A stretch of DNA of 19,794 nucleotides, taken from positions 1 through 19,794 of the forward strand of contig CAZBRM010000010.1 in the NCBI GenBank assembly GCA_964494655.1, read 5' to 3'. Source of the stretch: JAHJQT01 sp964494655. GTDB taxonomy: Bacteria; Patescibacteriota; Minisyncoccia; Portnoybacterales; UBA2143. Made by a program: the position numbers and the translations under genes. Shown one piece after another: positions 1-6,797 of this stretch; position 1 is the first letter of the stretch; every line of letters begins with the position of its first letter. The notes below the pieces were generated by a model. The model had not been told where the DNA came from and made no database searches. It saw only the letters and a list, made by a program, of their open reading frames with translations.

Positions 1-180
1 AAGGGCGGAAGGATGTACTCGTCAAGGCGTGGCTTGGAATGTGCCTTTAAGAAATCTGACCAGGCACGGCCTTTCTCGCACAACCTTGCTACGCAAGGAT
101 GTAGCTCTTTAAGGCCGTGCCTGTCCATCTTTCTCAAGGCGCGTCCTCTTCCTGAAACCCTTAGGCATGGTCTGGAATGA
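1..180. other. GC-rich structured non-coding segment
   Basis: This segment has 95 G/C in 180 bases, abruptly richer than the neighbouring A/T-rich genes. It holds a perfect 13-bp inverted repeat (61-73 against 111-123). Nested in its loop is a second perfect stem, CCTTGC (84-89) with GCAAGG (93-98) around a three-base loop. The words CAAGGCG (24-30 and 135-141) and TGGAATG recur on both sides. A 55-codon plus-strand frame (13-180) is open through it, but I see no protein-like character or ribosome site, so I do not call a gene. It could be a structured RNA, a repeat-type palindromic element or the edge of an insertion. It occupies the place where a MacB-like permease gene would normally follow the ATPase. 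Confidence 0.5.
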
Positions 181-185
181 ATTGC

Positions 186-902
186 TTACTTCTTTAATCC
201 ATTCTTGGCTAAATGTTGATTACCAACCTTTTCATCAGAAACAATTTTTCCATCTCTAAGAACTAAAATACGCCTAGCGCATTCAGCTACATATTTTTCA
301 TGAGTAACCATTAAAATAGTATGTCCGTCTTCATTTAAATCCTGTAAAACTTCCATAACTTCCTGTCCGGATTTACTATCTAAATTACCAGTTGGTTCAT
401 CAGCTAAAATTAAACGCGGCTGGTTAATTAAGGCGCGAACGATAGCTACGCGCTGCTGCTCTCCTCCAGAAAGTTGATTAGGATTATGATTGATTCTTTC
501 AGACAAACCAACTTTATTTAAAAGATTAAGAGCTTTTTTTTCTACTTCTTTTTTATTTAAATGAGGAGTATAAATAGTGGGAAGCAAAACATTGTTCAAG
601 ACAGAAGTTCGAGGTAAAAGATTATATGACTGGAAAATAAAGCCGACTTTTTGATTTCTAATCTCAGCTAATTGATCATCGTCAAAATTACTTGCATCTT
701 GACCATCAAAAACATACTTTCCGCTTGTTAACTTGTCTAAAAATCCGATTATGTGCATTAATGTTGACTTTCCAGAACCAGAAGAACCCATTACAGCCAA
801 AAATTCTCCTTCATTCACTTCAAAAGAAACCCCGCACAAGGCTGGGGTTACTAATCCATCATCAACATAATCTTTTGTAATATTATCTATTTTTATAAGC
901 AT
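186..902 (-). CDS. MacB/LolD-type ABC transporter ATP-binding protein
   Basis: This is the ATPase subunit of an efflux- or lipoprotein-type ABC transporter that drives a membrane permease. All nucleotide-binding motifs are visible (numbered from the chosen start): Walker A GSSGSGKST at 39-47, Q-loop Gln91, signature LSGGEQQR at 144-151, Walker B with Asp168-Glu169, D-loop NLDS, and H-loop His201. The 238-residue length fits a single-domain MacB/LolD subunit. The frame opens further upstream at a TTG (926), which would overlap the preceding gene by 14 bases. I prefer the ATG at 902, because the protein then begins at the conserved N-terminal strand and starts 10 bases after the upstream stop. 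No SD is visible, so coupling to the upstream gene is likely. It follows the membrane-fusion protein gene, as in macAB operons. The permease partner is not seen before the window edge. Confidence 0.93.
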   Translation of the reverse strand: MLIKIDNITKDYVDDGLVTPALCGVSFEVNEGEFLAVMGSSGSGKSTLMHIIGFLDKLTSGKYVFDGQDASNFDDDQLAEIRNQKVGFIFQSYNLLPRTSVLNNVLLPTIYTPHLNKKEVEKKALNLLNKVGLSERINHNPNQLSGGEQQRVAIVRALINQPRLILADEPTGNLDSKSGQEVMEVLQDLNEDGHTILMVTHEKYVAECARRILVLRDGKIVSDEKVGNQHLAKNGLKK

Positions 903-912
903 AAAAATATTA

Positions 913-2520
913 CTAATTTTCAACAATTACTTCATTGCCTTCTTCCAACCCTTCAATAATCTCCACATTTATTTCACCCTCTAATCCTATCTTTATTGTT
1001 TTTTCTTTTATTTCTTCATTTTCTAAAACATTAACATATTTTTGTCCATTTTTCTCTTTAATTACATAATAAGGAAGATATAAAACATTTTCTTTTTTAT
1101 CTGTTTCAATATCTAAATTAACTGTCATGCCAGATTTAATTCTGGCATCTTCTGCGTCAAAAACACAAGTTATTTTATAATAAATAACTCCTGAAACAAT
1201 TGTTTCCGCCGGATCAATTTTTATAATCTGCCCTCTAAATTTTTCATTAGGCCCCAGGGCATCTAATGTCATCTCTGTTTTATCTCCCAAATTAACTTTT
1301 GAAATTTCCGTTTCAGAAACATTTGCCTCTATCTGAAAATTGCCACTGCCTATCATTGAAATAATTGTTGAATTAGCTTGGGCCGTTTCTCCTTCTTCTT
1401 TTTCTATGGCGGTAATAATTCCGTTAACTGGAGCTTTTAAAATCATTTTGTTAATCTTTGCCTGAATTTGAAGCAAATTAGCTCTGGCTTGATTTACTTC
1501 TGCCTGGGCTAAATTAATATCTTCCTGTCTTGGACCAACTTTTTTTAAGATAAGCTCGTCTTCAGCTTTCTTCAGAGATGACTCTGCCGCGTCTAAATTG
1601 GATTGTGCAGTATTAATATTTGTCTGATTTGTTATTTTAACTGAACTAATATTCTGTTCGGCCGTTGTTAAATTTACTAATTCAATGTCAATACTTGCTC
1701 TTTCCGTATTGATATTCGTTTCATCAGTAGTAGAAACTGAATTTTCCACACTTGGGTCATCTAAAGCCGCTCTGATATATGCCAGCGCGTTTCTGATACT
1801 AATAACAGCTGTTTTCATTTTACTTAAAGCTGAATTAATATTATCGTCAGATGAATTAGCTTCTGCTATATCTAAAGAATTCTTAGCTAAAGATAAATCA
1901 TTTTTAGCAATATTTTCTTTTTCCTTAACTCCAGTAGCAATCTGACTGCTACCATTAAAATATTCCTCCCTGACTCCGGCAAAAACTATTAAAAGCGCTT
2001 GATCAGCTGTTGTATAAGATGTTTTAACAGCATCTAAGGCATCTTCATATGTCGCTTTTAAATTATTGTCAGCATCGCTTTGAACATCAGTTAAAGTTTT
2101 TTCTTTATTAGCCAAATTTACTTTAGCGTTATCAACAGCTGATTGATAAACCTGGATATCTTCTGGTCTACTGCCAGCTAATGTTTGAGATAATTTTGCC
2201 TGAGCAATATCCAGTCCCGCTTTACTTGCCTGATATTGAGCACTTAATTCTTCTGTCTTAAGCGAAATTAAAACATCTTCAGCTGAAATTTTCTCGCCTA
2301 TTTTTATATAAATTTTATCAATTTTTCCTTGATTTTCAAATTGCAAATCTATTTGTTTGGCAGGAATAACAGTCCCGGTTATTGAAACATTTTGAACAAC
2401 TGCGCCTTTTAAGACCTGCTCAAACGTATAAGAAGCATCTTTTTCTGAAAAAGCTTTATAAATAAAATAACCTCCAAGAAGGATAACAAATATGCTGATA
2501 ATTATGATTATTTTTTTCAT
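913..2520 (-). CDS. HlyD/MacA-type periplasmic adaptor (membrane-fusion) protein
   Basis: This adaptor subunit would link an ABC exporter to the cell envelope. It is 535 residues, long for a MacA homologue. An N-terminal anchor helix (about 4-21) is followed by the first half of a biotinyl-lipoyl domain (about 55-90). A very long Ala/Asn/Gln-rich coiled-coil hairpin follows (about 95-350), and its two arms carry matching RPEDI and RQEDI words. The second lipoyl half (about 355-390, APVNGIITAIEKEEGE) and a beta-barrel/membrane-proximal C-terminus complete it. The extended hairpin explains the extra length. In a wall-less or monoderm-like envelope it would probably act with the ATPase alone rather than with TolC. 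It has its own promoter and appears leaderless. The ATPase gene follows after 10 bases. Confidence 0.88.
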   Translation of the reverse strand: MKKIIIIISIFVILLGGYFIYKAFSEKDASYTFEQVLKGAVVQNVSITGTVIPAKQIDLQFENQGKIDKIYIKIGEKISAEDVLISLKTEELSAQYQASKAGLDIAQAKLSQTLAGSRPEDIQVYQSAVDNAKVNLANKEKTLTDVQSDADNNLKATYEDALDAVKTSYTTADQALLIVFAGVREEYFNGSSQIATGVKEKENIAKNDLSLAKNSLDIAEANSSDDNINSALSKMKTAVISIRNALAYIRAALDDPSVENSVSTTDETNINTERASIDIELVNLTTAEQNISSVKITNQTNINTAQSNLDAAESSLKKAEDELILKKVGPRQEDINLAQAEVNQARANLLQIQAKINKMILKAPVNGIITAIEKEEGETAQANSTIISMIGSGNFQIEANVSETEISKVNLGDKTEMTLDALGPNEKFRGQIIKIDPAETIVSGVIYYKITCVFDAEDARIKSGMTVNLDIETDKKENVLYLPYYVIKEKNGQKYVNVLENEEIKEKTIKIGLEGEINVEIIEGLEEGNEVIVEN

Positions 2521-2526
2521 ATTTAA

Positions 2527-2555
2527 TTTATATAATAAATAAGAATATAAGTCAA
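2527..2555 (-). promoter_or_regulatory. Promoter of the membrane-fusion protein gene (leaderless mRNA)
   Basis: TTGACT (2550-2555) and TATAAA (2527-2532), read on the minus strand, are spaced 17 bases apart. Only six bases separate the -10 box from the ATG at 2520. Transcription would therefore start at or beside the A of the start codon, and no SD is present. This predicts a leaderless mRNA. Confidence 0.6.
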
Positions 2556-2565
2556 CGAAATTTTT

Positions 2566-2645
2566 AAAACGAGTGTTCTGAAATTTTTGAGCGTGTAGGG
2601 TGCCCTCTGGGCTAAAGCGCGAAGAAATTTTAGAATACGAGTTTT
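2566..2645. repeat. Long imperfect inverted repeat in an intergenic gap
   Basis: Two 21-base arms (2566-2586 and 2625-2645) are inverted copies with a few mismatches, several of them tolerable as G-U pairs in RNA. The 38-base centre contains a GC-richer inner hairpin, GCCC with GGGC. It lies between the stop of the SIMPL gene and the promoter of the next gene on the same strand. It could act as a 3' stabiliser or weak terminator. It has no clean T-tract next to a compact stem, so it may instead be a dispersed palindromic repeat. Confidence 0.5.
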
Positions 2646-2657
2646 AATTATTTTATT

Positions 2658-3440
2658 CTAATTAATCTCGTAAGTAATACTCACTGAAACACTTATTTTA
2701 TTCTCGCCCGTTTCTATTTGCGGAACTCCTCCGCCTCCGATTCCAACTGCCTCTTTCATAGAATAATTATCATAATAGACAGGCTCTCCATTTTCGTAAA
2801 ATCCGATAATCCTGACTAAATCAACGCCTAACTGATTAGCCAGTTCTTTTGCTTTTGCTTTTGCTTTATTAATTGCCTCTTCTCTTGCTTGTTTCTTAAA
2901 TTCGTCTTCATTATCTATTGTAAAGCTTAGATTGCCAACTTGATTAGCTCCTGCATTTGTGGCGCTCTGAATAATCTGGCCTATTTTTTCTAAATCACGA
3001 ATCTTAACCTGAAGTGATTGTGTTATTTCATAGCCAGCCAAAACTCTAGTGCCAGTTTCCAAATAATTATAGCGCACATAGATATCAAAAGCAGTTGTTT
3101 TTAAATCTTTTTCTTCAACTCCTAAATTTTTCATTGAATCAATGATTTCATTCATTTTCGCTGTATTCTCGCTCATTGCTTGCGCAACTGTTTTTTTCTC
3201 TGTTTTAACTGAAAAAACGGCTATGCCTAAATCTGGCTTAGTATAGATTTCTCCTGTATCAGAAACAGTAATTGTATTTTTTGTTTCAATTTCTTGTCCA
3301 ATATATTTTCCTTCTTTTATTTTGTTTTGAATTTCAACAATACTTGAAATAGTCAAAACAGCAAGAAAAAGAATTAAGACGCTCATTAAAATAATAAAAA
3401 TATTTTTATTTTTTGAATAATGATTTTTTAAAAATTCCAT
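2658..3440 (-). CDS. SIMPL (DUF541) domain protein, membrane anchored
   Basis: This is a 260-residue SIMPL-family protein with an N-terminal membrane segment (about 13-33) and an extracytoplasmic domain. Family traits visible are the TVSDTGEIYTKPDLGIAVFSV-like opening strand, a YEITQSLQVKIRDLEKIG middle, a (K)ARE-EAINKAKAKAKELA helix, and a glycine-rich C-terminus before ISVSVSITYEIN. The family is widespread in bacterial envelopes and linked in some cases to stress or signalling, but no enzymatic reaction is established. The start is supported by AAAGGAG eight bases upstream of the ATG. It lies 28 bases after the gene at 3469-3975, so the two probably share a transcript. Confidence in the family is high and in its function low. 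Confidence 0.88.
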   Translation of the reverse strand: MEFLKNHYSKNKNIFIILMSVLILFLAVLTISSIVEIQNKIKEGKYIGQEIETKNTITVSDTGEIYTKPDLGIAVFSVKTEKKTVAQAMSENTAKMNEIIDSMKNLGVEEKDLKTTAFDIYVRYNYLETGTRVLAGYEITQSLQVKIRDLEKIGQIIQSATNAGANQVGNLSFTIDNEDEFKKQAREEAINKAKAKAKELANQLGVDLVRIIGFYENGEPVYYDNYSMKEAVGIGGGGVPQIETGENKISVSVSITYEIN

Positions 3441-3468
3441 AATAAGATCTCCTTTAAAATTAATTAAT

Positions 3469-3975
3469 TTATTTAATCGCCTTTAAAAATGGCTGAACTA
3501 TTTTATCAACAAAATCAAGGCAAGTTTCTCTGTCTATATAAAACCACCCTATAAAGCCCAAAATTAGTAACAAAATTAAAATTCCTAAGAAAGAACGACT
3601 AATAAAAAGCCGTAAAATTTTGCTTATCCAAAGATTTTTACTACTGCTTTTTATTTTTTTCAAATCTCTTTCCAGCTTAAAATCGTAATATTTATAAAAT
3701 TCTGTTTTTTCTATTAAAAATTTTCTTAATTTATTCTGGCAGAATTCGCTATCCGTCTTTTGTTCTAAGGCCAATATAAAAGCGGAAAATTTAATTGCTT
3801 CTGTTTTATCAAGGTTCTTTAAAATATTTTTCATTTCAGCGACCCACATAAACCATTCTGTCTTATCTTTTTTTAAAGAATTTAAAAGTTCTTTTCTTTT
3901 TTCTTTATCAATAAACCCTTTAGAAAGTTTTTCTAATTCTTTTGCTAATTTTTCTTTAGAATTTGCCATAATCAT
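3469..3975 (-). CDS. Hypothetical tail-anchored protein
   Basis: I do not recognise this 168-residue protein. The first 125 residues are Lys/Glu-rich and predicted helical, with no Cys cluster or catalytic motif. A single hydrophobic helix (about 128-147, rich in Leu/Ile) follows, then a short tail, so it is likely anchored by its C-terminal part with the charged domain in the cytoplasm. It heads the transcript that continues into the SIMPL gene. Two ATGs are possible (3975 and 3969). No SD exists, and a TATAAT box directly abuts the first ATG. A transcript starting about seven bases beyond that box would begin at the second ATG, so the protein may be two residues shorter. Confidence 0.75.
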   Translation of the reverse strand: MIMANSKEKLAKELEKLSKGFIDKEKRKELLNSLKKDKTEWFMWVAEMKNILKNLDKTEAIKFSAFILALEQKTDSEFCQNKLRKFLIEKTEFYKYYDFKLERDLKKIKSSSKNLWISKILRLFISRSFLGILILLLILGFIGWFYIDRETCLDFVDKIVQPFLKAIK

Positions 3976-4003
3976 ATTATATTATATTTAAAAATTTACG
4001 CAA
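3976..4003 (-). promoter_or_regulatory. Promoter abutting the gene at 3469-3975
   Basis: TTGCGT (3998-4003) and a perfect TATAAT (3976-3981) on the minus strand are spaced 16 bases apart. The -10 box touches the ATG at 3975, and an overlapping second TATAAT lies five bases further upstream. This geometry predicts a leaderless transcript. Confidence 0.45.
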
Positions 4004-4035
4004 GGTTATATTCTCAAGTATAAAAAATCATGTCA

Positions 4036-4064
4036 TTGACAAATATAATTATAGTTGATATAAT
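4036..4064 (+). promoter_or_regulatory. Consensus sigma-70-type promoter
   Basis: Perfect TTGACA (4036-4041) and perfect TATAAT (4059-4064) are spaced 17 bases apart, about 44 bases before the start codon of the gene at 4108. This is the best promoter match in the window and suggests strong constitutive expression of that small gene. Confidence 0.8.
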
Positions 4065-4107
4065 AATATCAGTTCTTATAAACAATTAAATAAAACGGGA
4101 GAAAAAT

Positions 4108-4344
4108 ATGACAACGGAATTAGAAGAAAAACTTGCAAAGAAAGTTTCTGAACTCGAAAATAAACTTGAGCAGATTAGGCAGATGATTAGTATCTGCGCT
4201 AATTGTCATCAGATAAAAAATGAACAAGATGAATGGCAGAAGATCGAAAATTTTCTGCGTAATCATTTTGGAATGCGATTCAGCCACGGCATTTGTCCTG
4301 ACTGCAAGAAAAAGCTTTATCCTCAACTCTGTAATGAAGATTAA
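4108..4344 (+). CDS. Small Cys-rich protein, stand-alone response-regulator tail
   Basis: This 78-residue protein has a charged coiled-coil start (about 1-28). After it comes ICANC (Cys30, Cys33), a W-x-x-I-E-x-F segment, and SHGICPDC (His60, Cys63, Cys66) before KKLYP. This arrangement is familiar as the short C-terminal extension of many response regulators and PAS/GGDEF sensor proteins, where two CxxC pairs flank a helical segment. Here it has no receiver or PAS domain. The two CxxC pairs probably bind one zinc or sense redox state, and the coiled coil may give a dimer. The start is supported by GGGAG before the ATG and by a consensus promoter. The gene overlaps the end of uppP, on the opposite strand, by four bases. 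Confidence 0.85.
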   Translation: MTTELEEKLAKKVSELENKLEQIRQMISICANCHQIKNEQDEWQKIENFLRNHFGMRFSHGICPDCKKKLYPQLCNED

Positions 4345-5135
4345 AAAAACATTGAAGCAATTATTAACGCTCCAAAAATGAAAACAAAATAGCCAAAATC
4401 AACTTTTTTGGCTATTTTTAATAACAAACTAATAGTTAATAAGCCAAATATAAATGAGAAGAATAATCCTAAAAGCGAATTAAACGAAAAATTCATACTG
4501 CCAAAATTAAGAATAATGTTCCCTCCTAGAACCATTGGCAAACTCATTAAGAAACTAAGCTTTAAGGCAGAAGCGCTTTCAAATTTTCTTAAAAGCAAAG
4601 CAGAGACAGTTAAGCCAGACCTTGATAATCCAGGCAAGACAGCCAATGCCTGAACAAAACCAAGCAGAATACTATCTTTATTCTCTATTTTTTTAACTTC
4701 CCTGCTTTTTAATCTCTTTGCTTTGATCTGTAGTCCTCCTGTAATTAATAATAATAGACCTATAATTAATGTTATCATCCTAGCTGACAACTGCAACTGT
4801 TCCTCCATGCCGGCAAATATTTTTATTAAAATAAATCCGAAAAATCCACTGATTAAAGAGGAAATAATAAGAAATTTCAAAACTTCTTTAATTTCAGAAT
4901 GAGCCGATTTAAAATTAAAAAGTGCTTTGATTAAATTCAAAACATCTTTATAAAAATAGATAAGAGCCGCTAAAAATGTGCCTAAATGCAAAAACAATGC
5001 ATATCTAATGATTGTTTCGAGACCCGCTTCGTTATTAAAGAAATTCTTTTCTATTAAAACTATAATTCCTTCTGAACTTACAGGCAGCCATTCAAAAACT
5101 CCTTGAATAGCGCCTAAAATTATTTGCTCAAGCAT
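4341..5135 (-). CDS. uppP: Undecaprenyl-diphosphatase UppP/BacA family
   Basis: This integral membrane phosphatase recycles undecaprenyl diphosphate to the monophosphate carrier used for wall and surface polymers. At 264 residues and mostly hydrophobic, its length matches the family. The two signature regions are visible: QGVFEWLPVSSEG (11-23), with the catalytic-type Glu15, and PGLSRSGLT (168-176), with Arg172. Compared with E. coli, the His after SSTG is Ile24, Thr is Glu22, and the first Glu of the E-x3-E pair is Gln11. The fold is therefore clear but the active site is a variant. No SD is visible, and TAAAAT lies seven bases before the ATG, which suggests a leaderless mRNA. A strong palindrome sits just upstream. 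Confidence 0.9.
   Translation of the reverse strand: MLEQIILGAIQGVFEWLPVSSEGIIVLIEKNFFNNEAGLETIIRYALFLHLGTFLAALIYFYKDVLNLIKALFNFKSAHSEIKEVLKFLIISSLISGFFGFILIKIFAGMEEQLQLSARMITLIIGLLLLITGGLQIKAKRLKSREVKKIENKDSILLGFVQALAVLPGLSRSGLTVSALLLRKFESASALKLSFLMSLPMVLGGNIILNFGSMNFSFNSLLGLFFSFIFGLLTISLLLKIAKKVDFGYFVFIFGALIIASMFF
4386..4419 (+). terminator. Terminator of the small Cys-rich gene, inside uppP
   Basis: A perfect 13-bp inverted repeat (4386-4398 against 4406-4418) has a seven-base loop, and the right arm ends in a T-tract on the plus strand. It would stop the transcript of the gene ending at 4344. It lies entirely within the 3' coding part of uppP on the other strand, so the codons there serve two purposes. 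Confidence 0.7.
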
Positions 5136-5153
5136 ATAATTTATTTTATCACA

Positions 5154-5188
5154 ATAAAAAAATTATCTCTAGGACCCTAGAGATAATT
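5154..5188 (-). promoter_or_regulatory. Palindrome with T-tract in the uppP upstream region
   Basis: A perfect 13-bp inverted repeat (5161-5173 against 5176-5188) has a two-base centre. On the minus strand it is followed directly by seven T residues (5154-5160), 18 bases before the uppP ATG. It has the shape of an intrinsic terminator, but the next gene upstream is divergent, so no co-directional neighbour needs termination. It is either an attenuator in a uppP leader or an operator in the divergent promoter region. Confidence 0.55.
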
Positions 5189-5204
5189 TAATATTATAAA
5201 TCAA

Positions 5205-5233
5205 TTGACGGATTAAAAATATTAAAGTAATAT
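5205..5233 (+). promoter_or_regulatory. Probable promoter of the gene at 5290
   Basis: TTGACG (5205-5210) and TAATAT (5228-5233) are spaced 17 bases apart, leaving a leader of about 50 bases before the start codon. The -35 box is good and the -10 box matches four of six consensus positions. Confidence 0.45.
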
Positions 5234-5289
5234 TTTTTAAAAGGTTCTTTGTCAAATATTTTTAATTCTCAAGAAAGGAGGGCTGTAAT

Positions 5290-6297
5290 ATGAACAGAAA
5301 GCAATGTATTGAATTGATTAAAAGAGATGTAAAAAAAGTAATGAAATATGCAACTGCAATTATTGTAATCGCTTCGGATAATAAAAGTTTTGAACTAATC
5401 CGCAATCCAAATCCCCGCCTTGGAATTCTAGCTATAATTGGAACAACAAACTTTTTTGACCAAAAATTCAGACCTCGAGAAATATCAGAAATTAATTTTG
5501 ATCAGGCCATTTTAATGGAAATTGGGCTTGGACCAAGCAGACCTTATCATAAAGCCAAAGGGATAAACAAGAAAAAATATCAACCCTTCATCATGAAAAG
5601 AAGAAAATGGTTCTGTTTAACTAAAAAACAATATCAGCTCATTGCTCCTTTTATTTTTAATTTTATGATAGAAAAATCATTGGAGAAAATAAAAGGATGG
5701 GAATCAAAAGGATATTTTACTCTTCCTCTTACAATATCAAAACATTATAAAGGCAAGATAACATCATACGAAACACGTAGGGACTGGCCAAAAGGAACTA
5801 GATTTGCAGCATCTTCAAAAGATAATTTCTTTATCAGAGATATTATTACTCTGGCAAAAAATAATTCTCAAATCCAAAGACAAATAAGAGGGTTATATTG
5901 TTTTATTGAAATGGAATTAAGATATTTTATAAAAAGAGGAACAAGCCCTAATTCCTTTAAGCAATCTGAAACAGCCTGGCGAATTAAAGAAGAAATAAGA
6001 GATATAAATATTCTTTCAAGAGGATACATTTTGAATAAAATATCAAAAGAAAAAAAACAACCTTTTTATAACGATCTGATAAATATCTTTGGAACAAAAG
6101 AAATAAAACCTTTAACGAGAAAAAAAATCCCTTCATTTTTTTCAGAAATTGGCGATGTTGAAATAAAAATAATCGTCCGAAAAAAGAGAAAAATAAAGAG
6201 AAAAATAAAGAGACATTATATCGTTTTTGAAATATTTCCTCACGATCTTCTCACTTCAGAAGATTTTGAAGAATATGAATCTGATATACCATTTTAA
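5290..6297 (+). CDS. Hypothetical basic protein
   Basis: I do not recognise this 335-residue protein. It is strongly basic, has no obvious signal peptide or transmembrane helix, and ends in an acidic tail (EDFEEYESDIPF). Notable parts are an N-terminal hydrophobic strand (AIIVIAS, about 23-29), RRKWFCLTKKQY near 112-123, and a KKRKIKRKIKRH-type basic run at about 297-308 just before a YIVFEIFP strand. Such charge suggests contact with nucleic acid, which is inference only. The start is supported by AAGGAGG seven to eight bases upstream of the ATG. It is a monocistronic plus-strand unit between its own promoter and a bidirectional terminator, isolated among minus-strand genes, so it may be an insertion. 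Confidence 0.8.
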   Translation: MNRKQCIELIKRDVKKVMKYATAIIVIASDNKSFELIRNPNPRLGILAIIGTTNFFDQKFRPREISEINFDQAILMEIGLGPSRPYHKAKGINKKKYQPFIMKRRKWFCLTKKQYQLIAPFIFNFMIEKSLEKIKGWESKGYFTLPLTISKHYKGKITSYETRRDWPKGTRFAASSKDNFFIRDIITLAKNNSQIQRQIRGLYCFIEMELRYFIKRGTSPNSFKQSETAWRIKEEIRDINILSRGYILNKISKEKKQPFYNDLINIFGTKEIKPLTRKKIPSFFSEIGDVEIKIIVRKKRKIKRKIKRHYIVFEIFPHDLLTSEDFEEYESDIPF

Positions 6298-6333
6298 AAG
6301 CGTCATAGAAATTAATTCTAATATGACGCTTTT
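6296..6333. terminator. Bidirectional intrinsic terminator
   Basis: The arms AAAAGCGTCATA (6296-6307) and TATGACGCTTTT (6322-6333) pair perfectly. The loop can itself pair TAGAA with TTCTA. T-tracts follow on the plus strand, with A-tracts on the other side. It serves both convergent genes, and the minus-strand gene's stop codon lies in the loop. Confidence 0.8.
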
Positions 6334-6788
6334 TTTTCTTTTTCTAATAAATTTTCTTTTATTAATTCATTGACCCTGACCCCATAATATTCTTGTTTAT
6401 GATAAGGATCTAATCCCATCATTGTTAATATAAAATCCTCTAAATCATAGTTAGGAACTTCTTTAAATTCATCTATAATTGCATCTATTCTTTCTTTATC
6501 CCCTTCTTTAAATTCAACTTTTGTATTTGCTTTTAAAGGAAATCTGTTTTCTATTTTTTTTCCACCCACAAGATCATTAAAGCAATGCATAACATCATTG
6601 CTAAAAACACCCTGACTATGCATAAAAAAAACATTGCCAAGTAATCCCTTTTCAACAAGTTTTCGTTTAACAGGGTTATAATGCTCTACAAGAAACATCA
6701 TTTTCATTAATTTTGGAGCGCCGCCTATTGAATAGCCCATTTCATTTATTAAATATAATATTGTTTTTTTTGTTCTATCTATATTCAT
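6318..6788 (-). CDS. Panacea/SocA-like (DUF4065) domain protein
   Basis: This 156-residue protein opens with a helix pair resembling the Panacea (SocA-like) fold. ILYLINEMGYSIGGAPKLMKMMFLVEHY (about 10-37) matches the usual pattern in which a helix, a short Gly turn and a K-L-x-K-L-x-F/Y-L-x-D/E segment follow each other. The C-terminal half is acidic and helical. Panacea domains serve as antitoxins beside many unrelated toxins and, in Caulobacter SocA, as a proteolytic adaptor. No toxin is adjacent here: the upstream gene, ten bases away, is rubrerythrin. It probably shares that transcript. No clear SD precedes the ATG, only a purine-poor TAAGTATAT. The family call is from pattern and is moderately sure. 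Confidence 0.65.
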   Translation of the reverse strand: MNIDRTKKTILYLINEMGYSIGGAPKLMKMMFLVEHYNPVKRKLVEKGLLGNVFFMHSQGVFSNDVMHCFNDLVGGKKIENRFPLKANTKVEFKEGDKERIDAIIDEFKEVPNYDLEDFILTMMGLDPYHKQEYYGVRVNELIKENLLEKEKKASY

Positions 6789-6797
6789 ATATACTTA

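Noticed and set aside
13..180. 55-codon plus-strand frame across the GC-rich segment
   Set aside because: It follows the inverted repeats rather than protein-like codon use and has no ribosome site. A structured non-coding segment explains the open frame.
186..926. TTG start at 926 for the ABC ATPase
   Set aside because: It overlaps the upstream gene by 14 bases and adds residues before the conserved first strand. The ATG at 902 fits better.
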